From Ensifer sp. LC11 (lineage in GTDB: Bacteria > Pseudomonadota > Alphaproteobacteria > Rhizobiales > Rhizobiaceae): a DNA stretch of 35,595 nt. Shown piece after piece: positions 1 to 7,663 of the stretch. Position 1 is the first letter of the stretch. The number at the start of each line of letters is the position of its first letter. The notes below the pieces were generated by a model, which made no database searches, was not told where the DNA came from, and saw only the letters and a program-made list of their open reading frames with translations. The translations under genes were made by a program, and so were the position numbers. The stretch spans positions 1 to 35,595 of the forward strand of contig NZ_MBSO01000038.1 of assembly GCF_001695835.1 (NCBI RefSeq), given 5' to 3'.

Positions 1-70
1 GCCACGATGCAAGTCGCTGATCTTGCTTCCCAACGCTGACCTTCGACCAGCCTCCCAAGAGGCGACGACT

Positions 71-133
71 GTCGCATCTCTAACTGGCCTATACGTCGCA
101 TTTCTAAAATGCCGCTACACACGAAGATCGCAT
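71..133. repeat. Short direct repeats upstream of small membrane ORF
   Basis: GTCGCATCTCTAA at 71-83 recurs as GTCGCATTTCTAA at 95-107, 12 of 13 bases identical and 24 bp apart. A shorter third copy (TCGCAT) lies at 128-133, just before the ORF at 139. Repeats at about two helical turns ahead of a start suggest a regulator binding site. No regulator can be assigned and the region could be chance. Confidence 0.35.
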
Positions 134-138
134 AAGAT

Positions 139-408
139 ATGTTATGGAACACCTCTGCATTGATGCAGTGGAAAGATCTCCTCCACATTGGCGTCGCCGT
201 GATCAAACATCAAAGCTTCGCGAAGGCTGCACTGATCGCATCCGGGTCGAGCCTCGTTGCGACGCTGTTTGCCATCGGGCTCGGCGCATTCTACGACGGC
301 ACGGTGATGAACCCCTCGGCAGGCTTCTTCCTCCTCGGCGCCAGCGCGCTTGTTCTGGCCGAGTTGGCGATGCGCAGCGACGCGTCACCATTGGAGGCCG
401 TCGGGTAG
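139..408 (+). CDS. Small putative inner-membrane protein (89 aa)
   Basis: No family is recognised. The protein has two hydrophobic stretches, about residues 28-50 (rich in A, L, I, G, ending GLGAFYDG) and 61-78 (AGFFLLGASALVLAELAM), as expected for a two-pass inner-membrane protein with short tails. No convincing Shine-Dalgarno sequence precedes 139, and an internal ATG at 163 is an alternative start. It converges on the leftward MocR gene ending at 437, leaving 28 bp between them. A competing frame at 144-548 is arginine-rich and not protein-like. The gene is plausible because of the membrane pattern and reasonable composition, but short ORFs are common in GC-rich DNA. Confidence 0.45.
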   Translation: MLWNTSALMQWKDLLHIGVAVIKHQSFAKAALIASGSSLVATLFAIGLGAFYDGTVMNPSAGFFLLGASALVLAELAMRSDASPLEAVG

Positions 409-436
409 AACCGATGCCGTGCAGCTTCATTTCGGA

Positions 437-1795
437 TCAGGCTGCGCTGTCCAGGTTGTTCCTCCAAAGCCTCGCCAGTAAAGTCAGTGCTTCCGTCAAG
501 TCTTCGAAGGACGGGCCACCGAGGCAAAGGCGAATTCCGGCCGCCTGATCATTGCGATCCACCATCACGGATTCTGGCGAGGTTACCCTGATGCCGACCG
601 CGGCAGCGGCCGTCGCGACGCGATCGGCGACGTCACGCCCCATGGGCAGCCAGACGTGATAGGCATCTGGATGTGAAACAAGCTCGGCGGCGTCGAGGAG
701 CGAGACGGCCAGGTTCGACCTGCGTCGCGCTTCATGGCGCAGGTCCTGCTGGATCGACGCGATGACGCTGCCGGACAGCCATTCCTCCACCACTGCACAG
801 GACAAGGGCGATGGGGCCATCGGCACTTCTTGCAGCGCTTCTTCCGCCGCCTCCTTCATCCGAGCCGGCAGTGTGAGTATACCGATCCTCAATCCGGGAC
901 CGAGGGATTTCGACAGGCCATTGATGTGGAAGACGATCTCAGGAGCCAATGTCGCAAGCGGCGGCGCAAGTGACGGTGCCAGCGCGTAGACGCCATCCTC
1001 GATGATCCAGGCACCCACCCGTCGGCAGATATCGACGATAGCCTGCCTTCGCGCCGCGCCCATCGTGACGGTGGTCGGGTTGTGAAGCGTCGGCGTGAGA
1101 TAGACTGCCCTGCTAGCGATCGATGCCATGCCGTCGAGGGCGTCTGCAAGCGCCTCCGGCACCATCCCTTCCGCGTCGATCTCGACGCCGCGCATCCGAT
1201 AGCCTTTGCGCCGGGCCAACGCGATCGCGCCAGGATAAGTGATGCGTTCCGTCAGGATCACCCCTTGCGGGCCGCAGGCGAGATCGAAGGCCAGCGAAAT
1301 GGCCTGGCGAGCATTGCTCGTCAGCGCCAACTGCGACGGATCGACAATCACGCCGAGTGTTTCGAGCCATCGAGCCAGAAGGCGCCGGTGCTCCAGGTGC
1401 CCGGCGGGCGGGGCATAGAAATTGAGATGATCCGCGTCGATCTTGCGTGCAACCCCGGTCAATGTCCTTGCCAAAAGATGGGCGGTCAGCATCGCCGGCG
1501 GCGCGTTGGACGAGAGATCGATCTGCCGATCCTCATGTGCCTGGTGGATCGCTACAAACGTTCCGCGGCCTTTGACGCTGCGCACCAGACCTCGCCGTTC
1601 GAGCGCGGCGTAGGCTTTCGTTACCGTGCCAAGGCCAATACCCAGTTTCCACGCCAGATCGCGATGAGCAGGCAGACGCTCGCCTCCCCTCAGGCGCCCC
1701 TCGATGATGTCATCCGCCAGGGCAAGCACCAGCCGTTCAGCGACACTCGCATCGATGTCCGCAAGGCGCGGCGCCCAAGGCGATTGAAGGAGCAT
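437..1795 (-). CDS. MocR-family transcriptional regulator (GntR HTH + aminotransferase-like domain)
   Basis: The gene encodes a regulator of the MocR subfamily: an N-terminal winged helix of GntR type (about residues 15-82, including LPAHRDLAWKLGIG and the GRGTFVA wing) joined to a fold-type I aminotransferase domain that binds PLP as sensor. Visible landmarks are HNPT near 238-241, IIEDGVYA (Asp267) and NGLSKSLGPG, whose Lys296 is the expected PLP-binding lysine. The frame is open to a GTG at 1822, but ATG 1795 is chosen because AAGG lies 8 bases upstream and the longer form would run into the operator. Length (452 aa) is normal. It is divergent from the adhesin and, beyond it, from VOC, LysE and PhzF genes. 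MocR regulators commonly sit beside LysE-type exporters and PhzF proteins, so it probably controls them. The inducer is unknown. Confidence 0.9.
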   Translation of the reverse strand: MLLQSPWAPRLADIDASVAERLVLALADDIIEGRLRGGERLPAHRDLAWKLGIGLGTVTKAYAALERRGLVRSVKGRGTFVAIHQAHEDRQIDLSSNAPPAMLTAHLLARTLTGVARKIDADHLNFYAPPAGHLEHRRLLARWLETLGVIVDPSQLALTSNARQAISLAFDLACGPQGVILTERITYPGAIALARRKGYRMRGVEIDAEGMVPEALADALDGMASIASRAVYLTPTLHNPTTVTMGAARRQAIVDICRRVGAWIIEDGVYALAPSLAPPLATLAPEIVFHINGLSKSLGPGLRIGILTLPARMKEAAEEALQEVPMAPSPLSCAVVEEWLSGSVIASIQQDLRHEARRRSNLAVSLLDAAELVSHPDAYHVWLPMGRDVADRVATAAAAVGIRVTSPESVMVDRNDQAAGIRLCLGGPSFEDLTEALTLLARLWRNNLDSAA

Positions 1796-1813
1796 TTTCA
1801 CAACCTTGATTAA

Positions 1814-1944
1814 TAGCGTCACGTGACACTATTCCAATAACAGTAAAGTGTAACATAAACTATGATCCCGGACAAAATCCAGATGTTTTCAGGAATGGCC
1901 TGACCGCGATGGCGGCGGTGACCGGAGAGCAGAATGTTCAGCCG
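1814..1944. promoter_or_regulatory. Control region copy A: MocR operator with 32-bp-spaced direct repeats
   Basis: This intergenic segment contains half-site CGTCACGTGACACTATT at 1817-1833 and a related half-site TGTAACATAAACTATG at 1849-1864, which align with one gap and start exactly 32 bp apart. The first includes the perfect palindrome GTCACGTGAC (1818-1827). A diverged copy of the whole segment, down to the GGAGAG ribosome site and ATGTTCAGCC, lies before the VOC gene at 6265-6390 with the same 32-bp spacing. Tandem direct repeats fit the way dimeric MocR proteins bind DNA. Assignment to the neighbouring MocR is inference from position. Confidence 0.6.
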
Positions 1945-1969
1945 TTTCGAGATTTATGATGTTCGATAA
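1934..1969 (+). CDS. 11-codon leader ORF overlapping the adhesin start (VOC start relic)
   Basis: ATG 1934 has a good ribosome site (GGAGAG, 1924-1929) and opens a short frame, MFSRFEIYDVR, that stops with TAA at 1967-1969, 11 bases past the adhesin start at 1956. Its first codons (ATGTTCAGCC) match the start of the VOC gene at 6380, also preceded by CGGAGAG. It is probably the stub of the old downstream gene, kept when the adhesin was inserted. Since the adhesin start itself lacks a Shine-Dalgarno sequence, translation of this leader may feed ribosomes to the adhesin. The role is inferred. Confidence 0.4.
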   Translation: MFSRFEIYDVR

Positions 1970-4900
1970 TTTCGGCGTTTTTGTTCGGTGTTCAACGAAC
2001 TGCCTTCTGGCGGTTGTTCAAACCTTGCTGCTTCTGACTGTCGGCACTATTGCCGTTTCGGTTCCGACGGTGACGCCCGTGCTCGCCGCATCCAGTGGAT
2101 GCGCAGCAATCCAAGCAAACTATGGTTCTGGCTTTACCGCGAAGTATCCCACCGAACGTTACCTCGACAACTTGACGCTTGAAGCAGGGGAAACCCTGCA
2201 ATACGTCGTTACCTCCGTCGGCAGCACCAACTCGGCGTCAAGCCAAGGCGGCGGCTTTGCAATTTACGGCAACGACGGCGCAGCGATCTACCTCGAAGCA
2301 TACGCAACTTCAGGCAACGAACTGAATCTGAATTCGACGTTCACCGTTCCTGCCACCGGCAACAAATACATTGTCTATGCGTGGGGATCGTCTCTCTCTT
2401 CTGCGACCGAGGTTAGAGCCACGGTCTCCTGTTCAGCGCCGGCCCCGACGATCACGTCCGTTTCCCCGACATCCGGGACAACTGTAGGCGGCACTTCAGT
2501 TGTCATCGCCGGAACGAATTTCAGCACGACCACTACCAGCAACGTCGTGAAGTTCGGTACGGCAAACGCGACCGTCACCGCGGCAAACGCGACCCAGCTG
2601 ACCGTGACGACGCCTGCCGGTTCGGCTGGCGCGGTTGACGTCTCCGTGACGGTCAACAGCCAGACGGCTACGTTGAGCAACGCCTACACCTATGTTGTTC
2701 CGGCACCGACGATTACCTCGGTATCGCCGGCCTCCGGTTCCATAGCGGGCGGCACATCGATCACCATCACCGGCACGAACCTCACCGGCGCGACTGATGT
2801 GACCGTCGGCGGTGCAGCGGCAGGCAATGTGACCGTGGTTTCGGATACGCAGGTCGCCGCGACGACACCGGCAGGAGCAGTGGGTGCGGCCGATGTGGCC
2901 GTCACCACACCTACGGGTTCGGGCACGGCAACTGGCGCCTTCACCTACGTGCCCCTGCCCGCCCCAACGGTGTCGCTCTCAGCCTCGCTGACCAACCCGA
3001 CCTTTGCAACCCCGGTCACTTTCACGGCGACGCTTTCCGGCGGGGCATCGCCCACCGGAACCGTGACTTTCAAGGACGGTACGACCACGCTCGGAACCGG
3101 AACGATCTCCGGCGTCACCGCGACCTATTCCACCTCGACACTTGCCATCGGCAATCATTCGATCACCGCCGAATATGGCGGCGACACCAACAACGCCACG
3201 GCAGCCTCGGCCCCCGTGTCCGTCACGGTCGCCCAGGCCGCACCGACGATTACCTCAGTATCGCCGGCCTCCGGTTCCATGGCGGGCGGCACATCGATCA
3301 CCATCACCGGCACGAACCTCACCGGCGCGACTGATGTGACCGTCGGCGGTGCAGCGGCAGGCAATGTGACCGTGGCTTCAGATACGCAGGTCACTGCGAC
3401 AACACCGGCAGGCACAGCGGGCGCTGCCGATGTGGTCGTCACCACACCTGCGGGTTCGGACACTGTAACAGGCGCGTTCACCTATACGGCCCTGCCCGCC
3501 CCGACGGTCACGCTCTCCGCCTCATCGGCCAGCCCGACCTTCGGAACCTCGGTGACGTTCACGGCGACGCTTTCGGCTGGCGCATCCCCCACCGGAACCG
3601 TGACTTTCAAGGACGGTACGATCACGCTCGGAACCGGAACGATCTCCGGTACCACGGCGACCTACTCCACGTCAGCGCTAGCCGTCGGCAACCATTCGAT
3701 CACTGCCGAATATGGCGGCGACACCAACAACACCACAGCAACCTCGACCGCCGTGCCCGTCTTGGTCTCTGCTCCGACTTTCACCTTCTCGCCAGTGGCG
3801 GGCGCGCTGAGTGGCGGCACGGTCGGTACGCCCTACTCCGGCGTGACGATTGCGGCCACGGGCGGTACGGGTTCTTACACCTACACCATCACGTCCGGAT
3901 CCCTGCCGTCCGGCGTGACGCTGAATGCTTCGACGGGCGTAATCAGCGGTACGCCGACCGCAGCAGGCAGCTACAGTTTCACCGTCACGGCGACGGATGC
4001 CAACAGCATGACCGGTTCGGCCGTCTACACGCTCGCCGTCGCGGCTCAGGCTCCGGTCGCGGGCAATGTGACGGCAACGGTTGCGGCGAACTCCACGAAC
4101 AACGCCGTTTCCCTTAGCCTCTCCGGCGGGGCGGCAACCTCCGTTGCGGTCGCCACACAGGCGGCGAATGGCACTGCGACGGCTTCGGGAACCTCGATCA
4201 CCTACACGCCGAACGCCGGGTATTCCGGTTCCGACAGCTTCACCTATACCGCGACCAACGCCGGCGGCGCGTCCAGCGCTGCAACAGTGGCGATCACGGT
4301 CACAGCTGCGCCGGTTGTTGCCCTCACCCTCTCGCCTGCTGCGGGAACGCTTTCGGCAGCGATGGTGAATACGGCCTATGCCGGCGTGACTGTCGCGGCC
4401 TCCGGCGGCACCGGTCCATACTCTTACGCAGTCACCTCCGGTTCCTTGCCTCCTGGTCTGACACTGAACGCTTCCACGGGCGCGATGTCAGGCACGCCGA
4501 CCACGGCGGGAAGCTACAGTTTCACGATCACGGCGACCGATAGTGTCAGCCCGGCGAATACGGGCTCGGCTTCCTATTTGATCGCGGTCGGCGCCGCGCC
4601 TGTCGTTTCCTTCACTTTCTCGCCATCGGGCGGTGCACTGCCGGACGCTATGGCAGGCGAGGCGTACAGCCAGCCGATCACCGCCACGGGCGGCACGGCT
4701 CCGCTGATCTACAGCGTGGCCTCCGGGGCGCTTCCCGCCGGCATGGTCTTGAACGTCTCCACCGGCGAACTGACTGGCCCGCTCGATGCCAATACGCGAG
4801 GCAACTACAGTTTCACCCTCCAGGTGAAGGATGCCAACAACGCGATGGCGACAACCAGCTATACGCTCGAGGTCAAGGTGCGCGCCGTTACCGTCACCGA

Positions 4901-6188
4901 CAAGGTGCAGACCGTTCCAGCCGGCTCTACGCCCGTCGACGTCTATCTCAATCAAGGTGCGACCGGCGGGCCATTCGTCTCGGCCGAAGCGACCTATGTG
5001 GAACCCTCCAACGCAGGAACCGCGACCATCGTCCGGGGCCAGCTTGCGCAGGCAGGCCCGCCAGTGACGCCGGTGGGCTGGTATCTCCAGTTCACGCCCA
5101 ACCCCGCCTATTCGGGCCAGGTACGGGTCGGATTCCGCCTCTACAGTGCGCTCGGCATCTCCAACATCGGAACCGTCACCTACAATCTGGGTTATGACGC
5201 CGGCAAGGTCGCCACCGATATCGACAGCCTCGTGCAGGGCTTCGTGCAGTCGCGCCAGAGCATGATCGCTTCCACGATCAAGGTTCCCGGCCTCATGGAA
5301 CGCCGCCGCATGGAAGCGTCGACCGATCCGGTGACGGCGCGCATGATGCCATCGGAGCGGGGCATGACGCTCGGCTTCTCCACCAGCCTTGCCCAACTTG
5401 AAGCGGCAAGGAACGGTGCGGATGGCGTCTCGGGCGGCAGTTATCCTGCACCATTCAATGTCTGGATCGACGGCACCTTCATGAAGCACAACCGTGGCCA
5501 GAACGACAGCAAATGGGGCAGCTTCGGCATGGTGTCGGCAGGCGTCGATTACCTGCTCACCGACAAGGCGCTCGTCGGTCTCTCCTTCCACTACGACCGG
5601 ATGACCGACCCGACGGAGGAAGACGCGCAGCTGACCGGCAATGGCTGGTTGGCCGGCCCCTATGCCTCGCTCGAGGTCGGAAAGGGCGTGTTCTGGGATA
5701 CGAGCCTGCTCTATGGCGGCTCGGCCAACGATATCGACACGTCGCTGTGGGATGGCACGTTCGACACGAGCCGCTGGATGTTCGACACATCCATCAAAGG
5801 GCAATGGAACCTCGATGACGTGACGACACTCACGCCGAAACTGAGGGCCGTCTATTTCTCTGAAACGGTGGACACCTATCGCGTGACCAACGACAAGCAC
5901 GACGAGCTTTCCATCGACGGCTTCACGGCTGAACAGTTGCGCGTCAGTCTCGGGGCAGAGATCGCAAGGCAGTTCACGCTGGAAAACGATACGATCCTGA
6001 CGCCAAAGCTCGGCGCGACCGGCGGCTTCTCGGGGCTGGATGGCGCCGGTGCGTTCGGTACTCTTTCGGCGGGTGTAAGCCTCGAAACCGAAGATCTGTG
6101 GGACCTCGACTTCGCGCTCCTCTTCAACATCGAGGGCGATGGCGACAGATCCGCCGGTGCAAGGGCGGGCGTCAGCAAGAGGTTCTGA
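1956..6188 (+). CDS. Large autotransporter-like surface protein with IPT/TIG and Ig-like repeats (1410 aa)
   Basis: This looks like an exported adhesin. An N-terminal signal peptide (hydrophobic core about residues 15-44, ending VLAASS) precedes a roughly 115-residue cap domain. Then come IPT/TIG domains near 162, 250 and 429 (PTITSVSPxSG, GGTSITITGTNL), Ig-like domains of the GTVTFKDGTTTLG type near 334 and 514, putative-Ig/cadherin-like modules near 609, 789 and 886 (LPSGVTLNASTGVISGTPT), and a module near 699 with YTPNAGYSGSDSFTY. A helical linker around 1085-1130 leads to a C-terminal beta-barrel from about 1167 (FNVWIDGTFMK) to the terminal Phe, typical of an outer-membrane autotransporter. 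Protein composition is Thr/Ala/Gly/Ser-rich with few cysteines. No Shine-Dalgarno sequence precedes the ATGATG start. The gene interrupts what looks like an ancestral MocR-VOC gene pair. Adhesion or biofilm function is inferred. Confidence 0.85.
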   Translation: MMFDNFGVFVRCSTNCLLAVVQTLLLLTVGTIAVSVPTVTPVLAASSGCAAIQANYGSGFTAKYPTERYLDNLTLEAGETLQYVVTSVGSTNSASSQGGGFAIYGNDGAAIYLEAYATSGNELNLNSTFTVPATGNKYIVYAWGSSLSSATEVRATVSCSAPAPTITSVSPTSGTTVGGTSVVIAGTNFSTTTTSNVVKFGTANATVTAANATQLTVTTPAGSAGAVDVSVTVNSQTATLSNAYTYVVPAPTITSVSPASGSIAGGTSITITGTNLTGATDVTVGGAAAGNVTVVSDTQVAATTPAGAVGAADVAVTTPTGSGTATGAFTYVPLPAPTVSLSASLTNPTFATPVTFTATLSGGASPTGTVTFKDGTTTLGTGTISGVTATYSTSTLAIGNHSITAEYGGDTNNATAASAPVSVTVAQAAPTITSVSPASGSMAGGTSITITGTNLTGATDVTVGGAAAGNVTVASDTQVTATTPAGTAGAADVVVTTPAGSDTVTGAFTYTALPAPTVTLSASSASPTFGTSVTFTATLSAGASPTGTVTFKDGTITLGTGTISGTTATYSTSALAVGNHSITAEYGGDTNNTTATSTAVPVLVSAPTFTFSPVAGALSGGTVGTPYSGVTIAATGGTGSYTYTITSGSLPSGVTLNASTGVISGTPTAAGSYSFTVTATDANSMTGSAVYTLAVAAQAPVAGNVTATVAANSTNNAVSLSLSGGAATSVAVATQAANGTATASGTSITYTPNAGYSGSDSFTYTATNAGGASSAATVAITVTAAPVVALTLSPAAGTLSAAMVNTAYAGVTVAASGGTGPYSYAVTSGSLPPGLTLNASTGAMSGTPTTAGSYSFTITATDSVSPANTGSASYLIAVGAAPVVSFTFSPSGGALPDAMAGEAYSQPITATGGTAPLIYSVASGALPAGMVLNVSTGELTGPLDANTRGNYSFTLQVKDANNAMATTSYTLEVKVRAVTVTDKVQTVPAGSTPVDVYLNQGATGGPFVSAEATYVEPSNAGTATIVRGQLAQAGPPVTPVGWYLQFTPNPAYSGQVRVGFRLYSALGISNIGTVTYNLGYDAGKVATDIDSLVQGFVQSRQSMIASTIKVPGLMERRRMEASTDPVTARMMPSERGMTLGFSTSLAQLEAARNGADGVSGGSYPAPFNVWIDGTFMKHNRGQNDSKWGSFGMVSAGVDYLLTDKALVGLSFHYDRMTDPTEEDAQLTGNGWLAGPYASLEVGKGVFWDTSLLYGGSANDIDTSLWDGTFDTSRWMFDTSIKGQWNLDDVTTLTPKLRAVYFSETVDTYRVTNDKHDELSIDGFTAEQLRVSLGAEIARQFTLENDTILTPKLGATGGFSGLDGAGAFGTLSAGVSLETEDLWDLDFALLFNIEGDGDRSAGARAGVSKRF
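2704..3777 (+). repeat. 537-bp tandem repeat inside the adhesin gene
   Basis: Bases 2704-3240 and 3241-3777 are two copies of one 179-codon unit, each encoding one IPT/TIG domain followed by one Ig-like domain. Long stretches are identical (for example CACCGACGATTACCTC at both starts, and the GGCGGCACATCGATCACC block), with similarity fading near the second end. The period is a multiple of three, so copy number can change without breaking the frame. This is the usual way such surface proteins change length by recombination. Confidence 0.8.
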
Positions 6189-6264
6189 TTACAGAGCTAT
6201 AACTCCCCTGCTGCCACCTGCGTCGCCGAGGCTGCGTTTTGCTCTGGTGATATGACACCTTCGT

Positions 6265-6390
6265 TAGTGTCGCGTGACGCTATTGCAATAAACAACAAGT
6301 GTCACATGCGCTATGGTGCCGAACGAAAGACACCTTTTGGGAAGAGCCCGATCGCAATGGCGGGCGAACGGAGAGCCGGATGTTCAGCCA
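6265..6390. promoter_or_regulatory. Control region copy B: operator and ribosome site of the VOC-LysE-PhzF genes
   Basis: Half-sites TGTCGCGTGACGCTATT (6268-6284) and TGTCACATGCGCTATG (6300-6315) agree at 13 of 16 aligned positions with one gap, and begin 32 bp apart. The segment resembles 1814-1944 throughout, including CGGAGAG and ATGTTCAGCC at its right end. The distance from first half-site to ATG is 112 bp here and 117 bp in copy A. It is the likely operator and promoter of the rightward VOC-LysE-PhzF genes. Binding by the MocR protein is inferred. Confidence 0.6.
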
Positions 6391-6781
6391 TGTTACCGTG
6401 GGCGCGCATGATCTTGAGCGAGCAGGCCATTTCTATGACGCCGTTCTCGCTCCGATCGGCCTCAGACGGCGCGTCGTCACACCCGATGGCGGGCCTCCGG
6501 CGCTTTGCTGGGTGCCAGGTGCAGCGCCTCTGCCGCGCTTCTATGTCTACATCCCCCGGAATGGCGAACCGGCGACGGTTGGCAACGGCGGCATGGTCGC
6601 CTTTCTGGCGTCCTCGGAAGAGGCCGTGGAAGCGGCCTACGCCGCGGGCCTTGCGAGCGGCGGGACGGACGAAGGCGCGCCCGGGCCGCGGCCTCACTAT
6701 GGCGATGGCTATTTCGGCGCGTATCTGCGCGACCCCGATGGGAACAAGGTCCACATCGTCCATCGCGGAGACGTCGGGTAA
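6380..6781 (+). CDS. VOC-family (glyoxalase/bleomycin-resistance fold) protein
   Basis: This 133-residue protein has the layout of single-domain VOC metalloenzymes: MFSHVTVGAHDLERAGHFYD at the N-terminus, with a first-strand His, and a C-terminal YLRDPDGNKVHIVHRG strand typical of this superfamily. Many relatives are annotated as glyoxalase-like or lactoylglutathione-lyase-like proteins without a known substrate. ATG 6380 is chosen over the upstream start at 6299 because it has CGGAGAG 5-11 bases before it and begins exactly with the VOC domain. It is the first gene after control region copy B and lies 140 bp before the LysE gene. A detoxification role is inferred from family and context. Confidence 0.85.
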   Translation: MFSHVTVGAHDLERAGHFYDAVLAPIGLRRRVVTPDGGPPALCWVPGAAPLPRFYVYIPRNGEPATVGNGGMVAFLASSEEAVEAAYAAGLASGGTDEGAPGPRPHYGDGYFGAYLRDPDGNKVHIVHRGDVG

Positions 6782-6870
6782 TGGCGCCGGAGAAGGCCTG
6801 CACTTCGCGGCGCTTTTCGATCCGATTGGACCAAACTGGCGCTCTAACTTTTTGACTTAATGCACACCCT

Positions 6871-6908
6871 TATCCGAAAACCGTTTCACACCTTTCGGGA
6901 TGCGCTCC
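6871..6908. repeat. Rhizobial-type interspersed palindromic repeat
   Basis: Between the VOC and LysE genes lies TCCGAAAACCGTTTCACACC followed by TTTCGGGATGCGCTC. CCGAAA (6874-6879) pairs with TTTCGG (6893-6898). Sequences of this form, with GTTTCACAC flanked by CCGAAAA and TTTCGGGATGCGCT, occur in many intergenic regions of Rhizobium and relatives (recalled, not searched). It may act as an mRNA-level stem-loop. Confidence 0.6.
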
Positions 6909-6921
6909 AGGAGAATTCTCA

Positions 6922-7545
6922 ATGATCGGCAGTCAGATCGCGCTCGTTTATGGCACCTATCTCCTCGCCACGGCCAGTCCGGGGCCAAGCAACATGGCGA
7001 TCATGGGGACGGCGATGCGTGACGGTCGCGTGCCCGCGCTCGTTCTGGCGGCCGGCGTCATAACGGGCTCGCTCTTTTGGGCGATCCTGGTGGCGACCGG
7101 CATCTCCGCCGTGCTTTCCGCCTATGCCCAGGCGCTCTTCGTCATCAAGATCATTGGCGGTGTCTATCTGCTCTATCTGGCATTTCGCGCGGGAAGATCC
7201 GCTCTGAAACCGACCTCGGACTTCGTGAGCGCAGACGCGGGACGGGCGACGCCGCGCTATCGGTCGCTCTACCGGCAGGGCGTCCTCATGCATATCGGCA
7301 ACCCCAAGGCCATCATGGCGTGGATGGCGATCATGTCACTCGGGCTCCAGGAAAACGCCCCAGCCGGCATCTTGCCAGCGATCATCGGCGGCTGTGCTTT
7401 GCTCGGCGTCATCGTCTTCGGTGGCTACGCCATCCTCTTCTCGACCGCCCCGATGATCGCTTTCTACTCCAGACTGAGGCGCTCGATCGAAGGGGCTCTC
7501 TCTGCGCTGTTCGCAGTCGCAGGATTGAAGCTCCTGGCATCGTAG
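6922..7545 (+). CDS. LysE/RhtB-family amino-acid or metabolite exporter
   Basis: The 207-residue product has the expected length and membrane pattern of LysE/RhtB efflux proteins: about six hydrophobic segments, the N-terminal ATASPGPSNMAIMGTAMRDGR motif region characteristic of the family (here TASPGPSNM), a GGVYLLYLAFRAGRS segment and the conserved MHIGNPKAIMAWMA stretch. These inner-membrane proteins export amino acids or related small compounds. The start is supported by AGGAG at 6909-6913. It follows the VOC gene and precedes PhzF. This trio beside a MocR regulator suggests export and modification of an amino-acid-like compound. The substrate cannot be read from the sequence. Confidence 0.9.
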   Translation: MIGSQIALVYGTYLLATASPGPSNMAIMGTAMRDGRVPALVLAAGVITGSLFWAILVATGISAVLSAYAQALFVIKIIGGVYLLYLAFRAGRSALKPTSDFVSADAGRATPRYRSLYRQGVLMHIGNPKAIMAWMAIMSLGLQENAPAGILPAIIGGCALLGVIVFGGYAILFSTAPMIAFYSRLRRSIEGALSALFAVAGLKLLAS

Positions 7546-7663
7546 AGCTGATGTCTGAGCGCTTTGGAGCCAATGTTCGAAACGGTTGATCTCGCGATTC
7601 ATCAAAGCCGGCTGGTATTCCGTCAGCCTCGTCAATGCCGCCACGAACTTGAGGAGTGATGCT

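Noticed and set aside
2400-4900. CRISPR-like repeat array
   Set aside because: The repeats are long in-frame coding units of the adhesin, with no short regularly spaced repeat-spacer pattern. No CRISPR array was seen anywhere in the window.
4488-5900. 470-aa minus-strand frame opposite the adhesin
   Set aside because: Arginine- and histidine-rich composition with no family pattern. It is the antisense shadow of a well-supported rightward gene.
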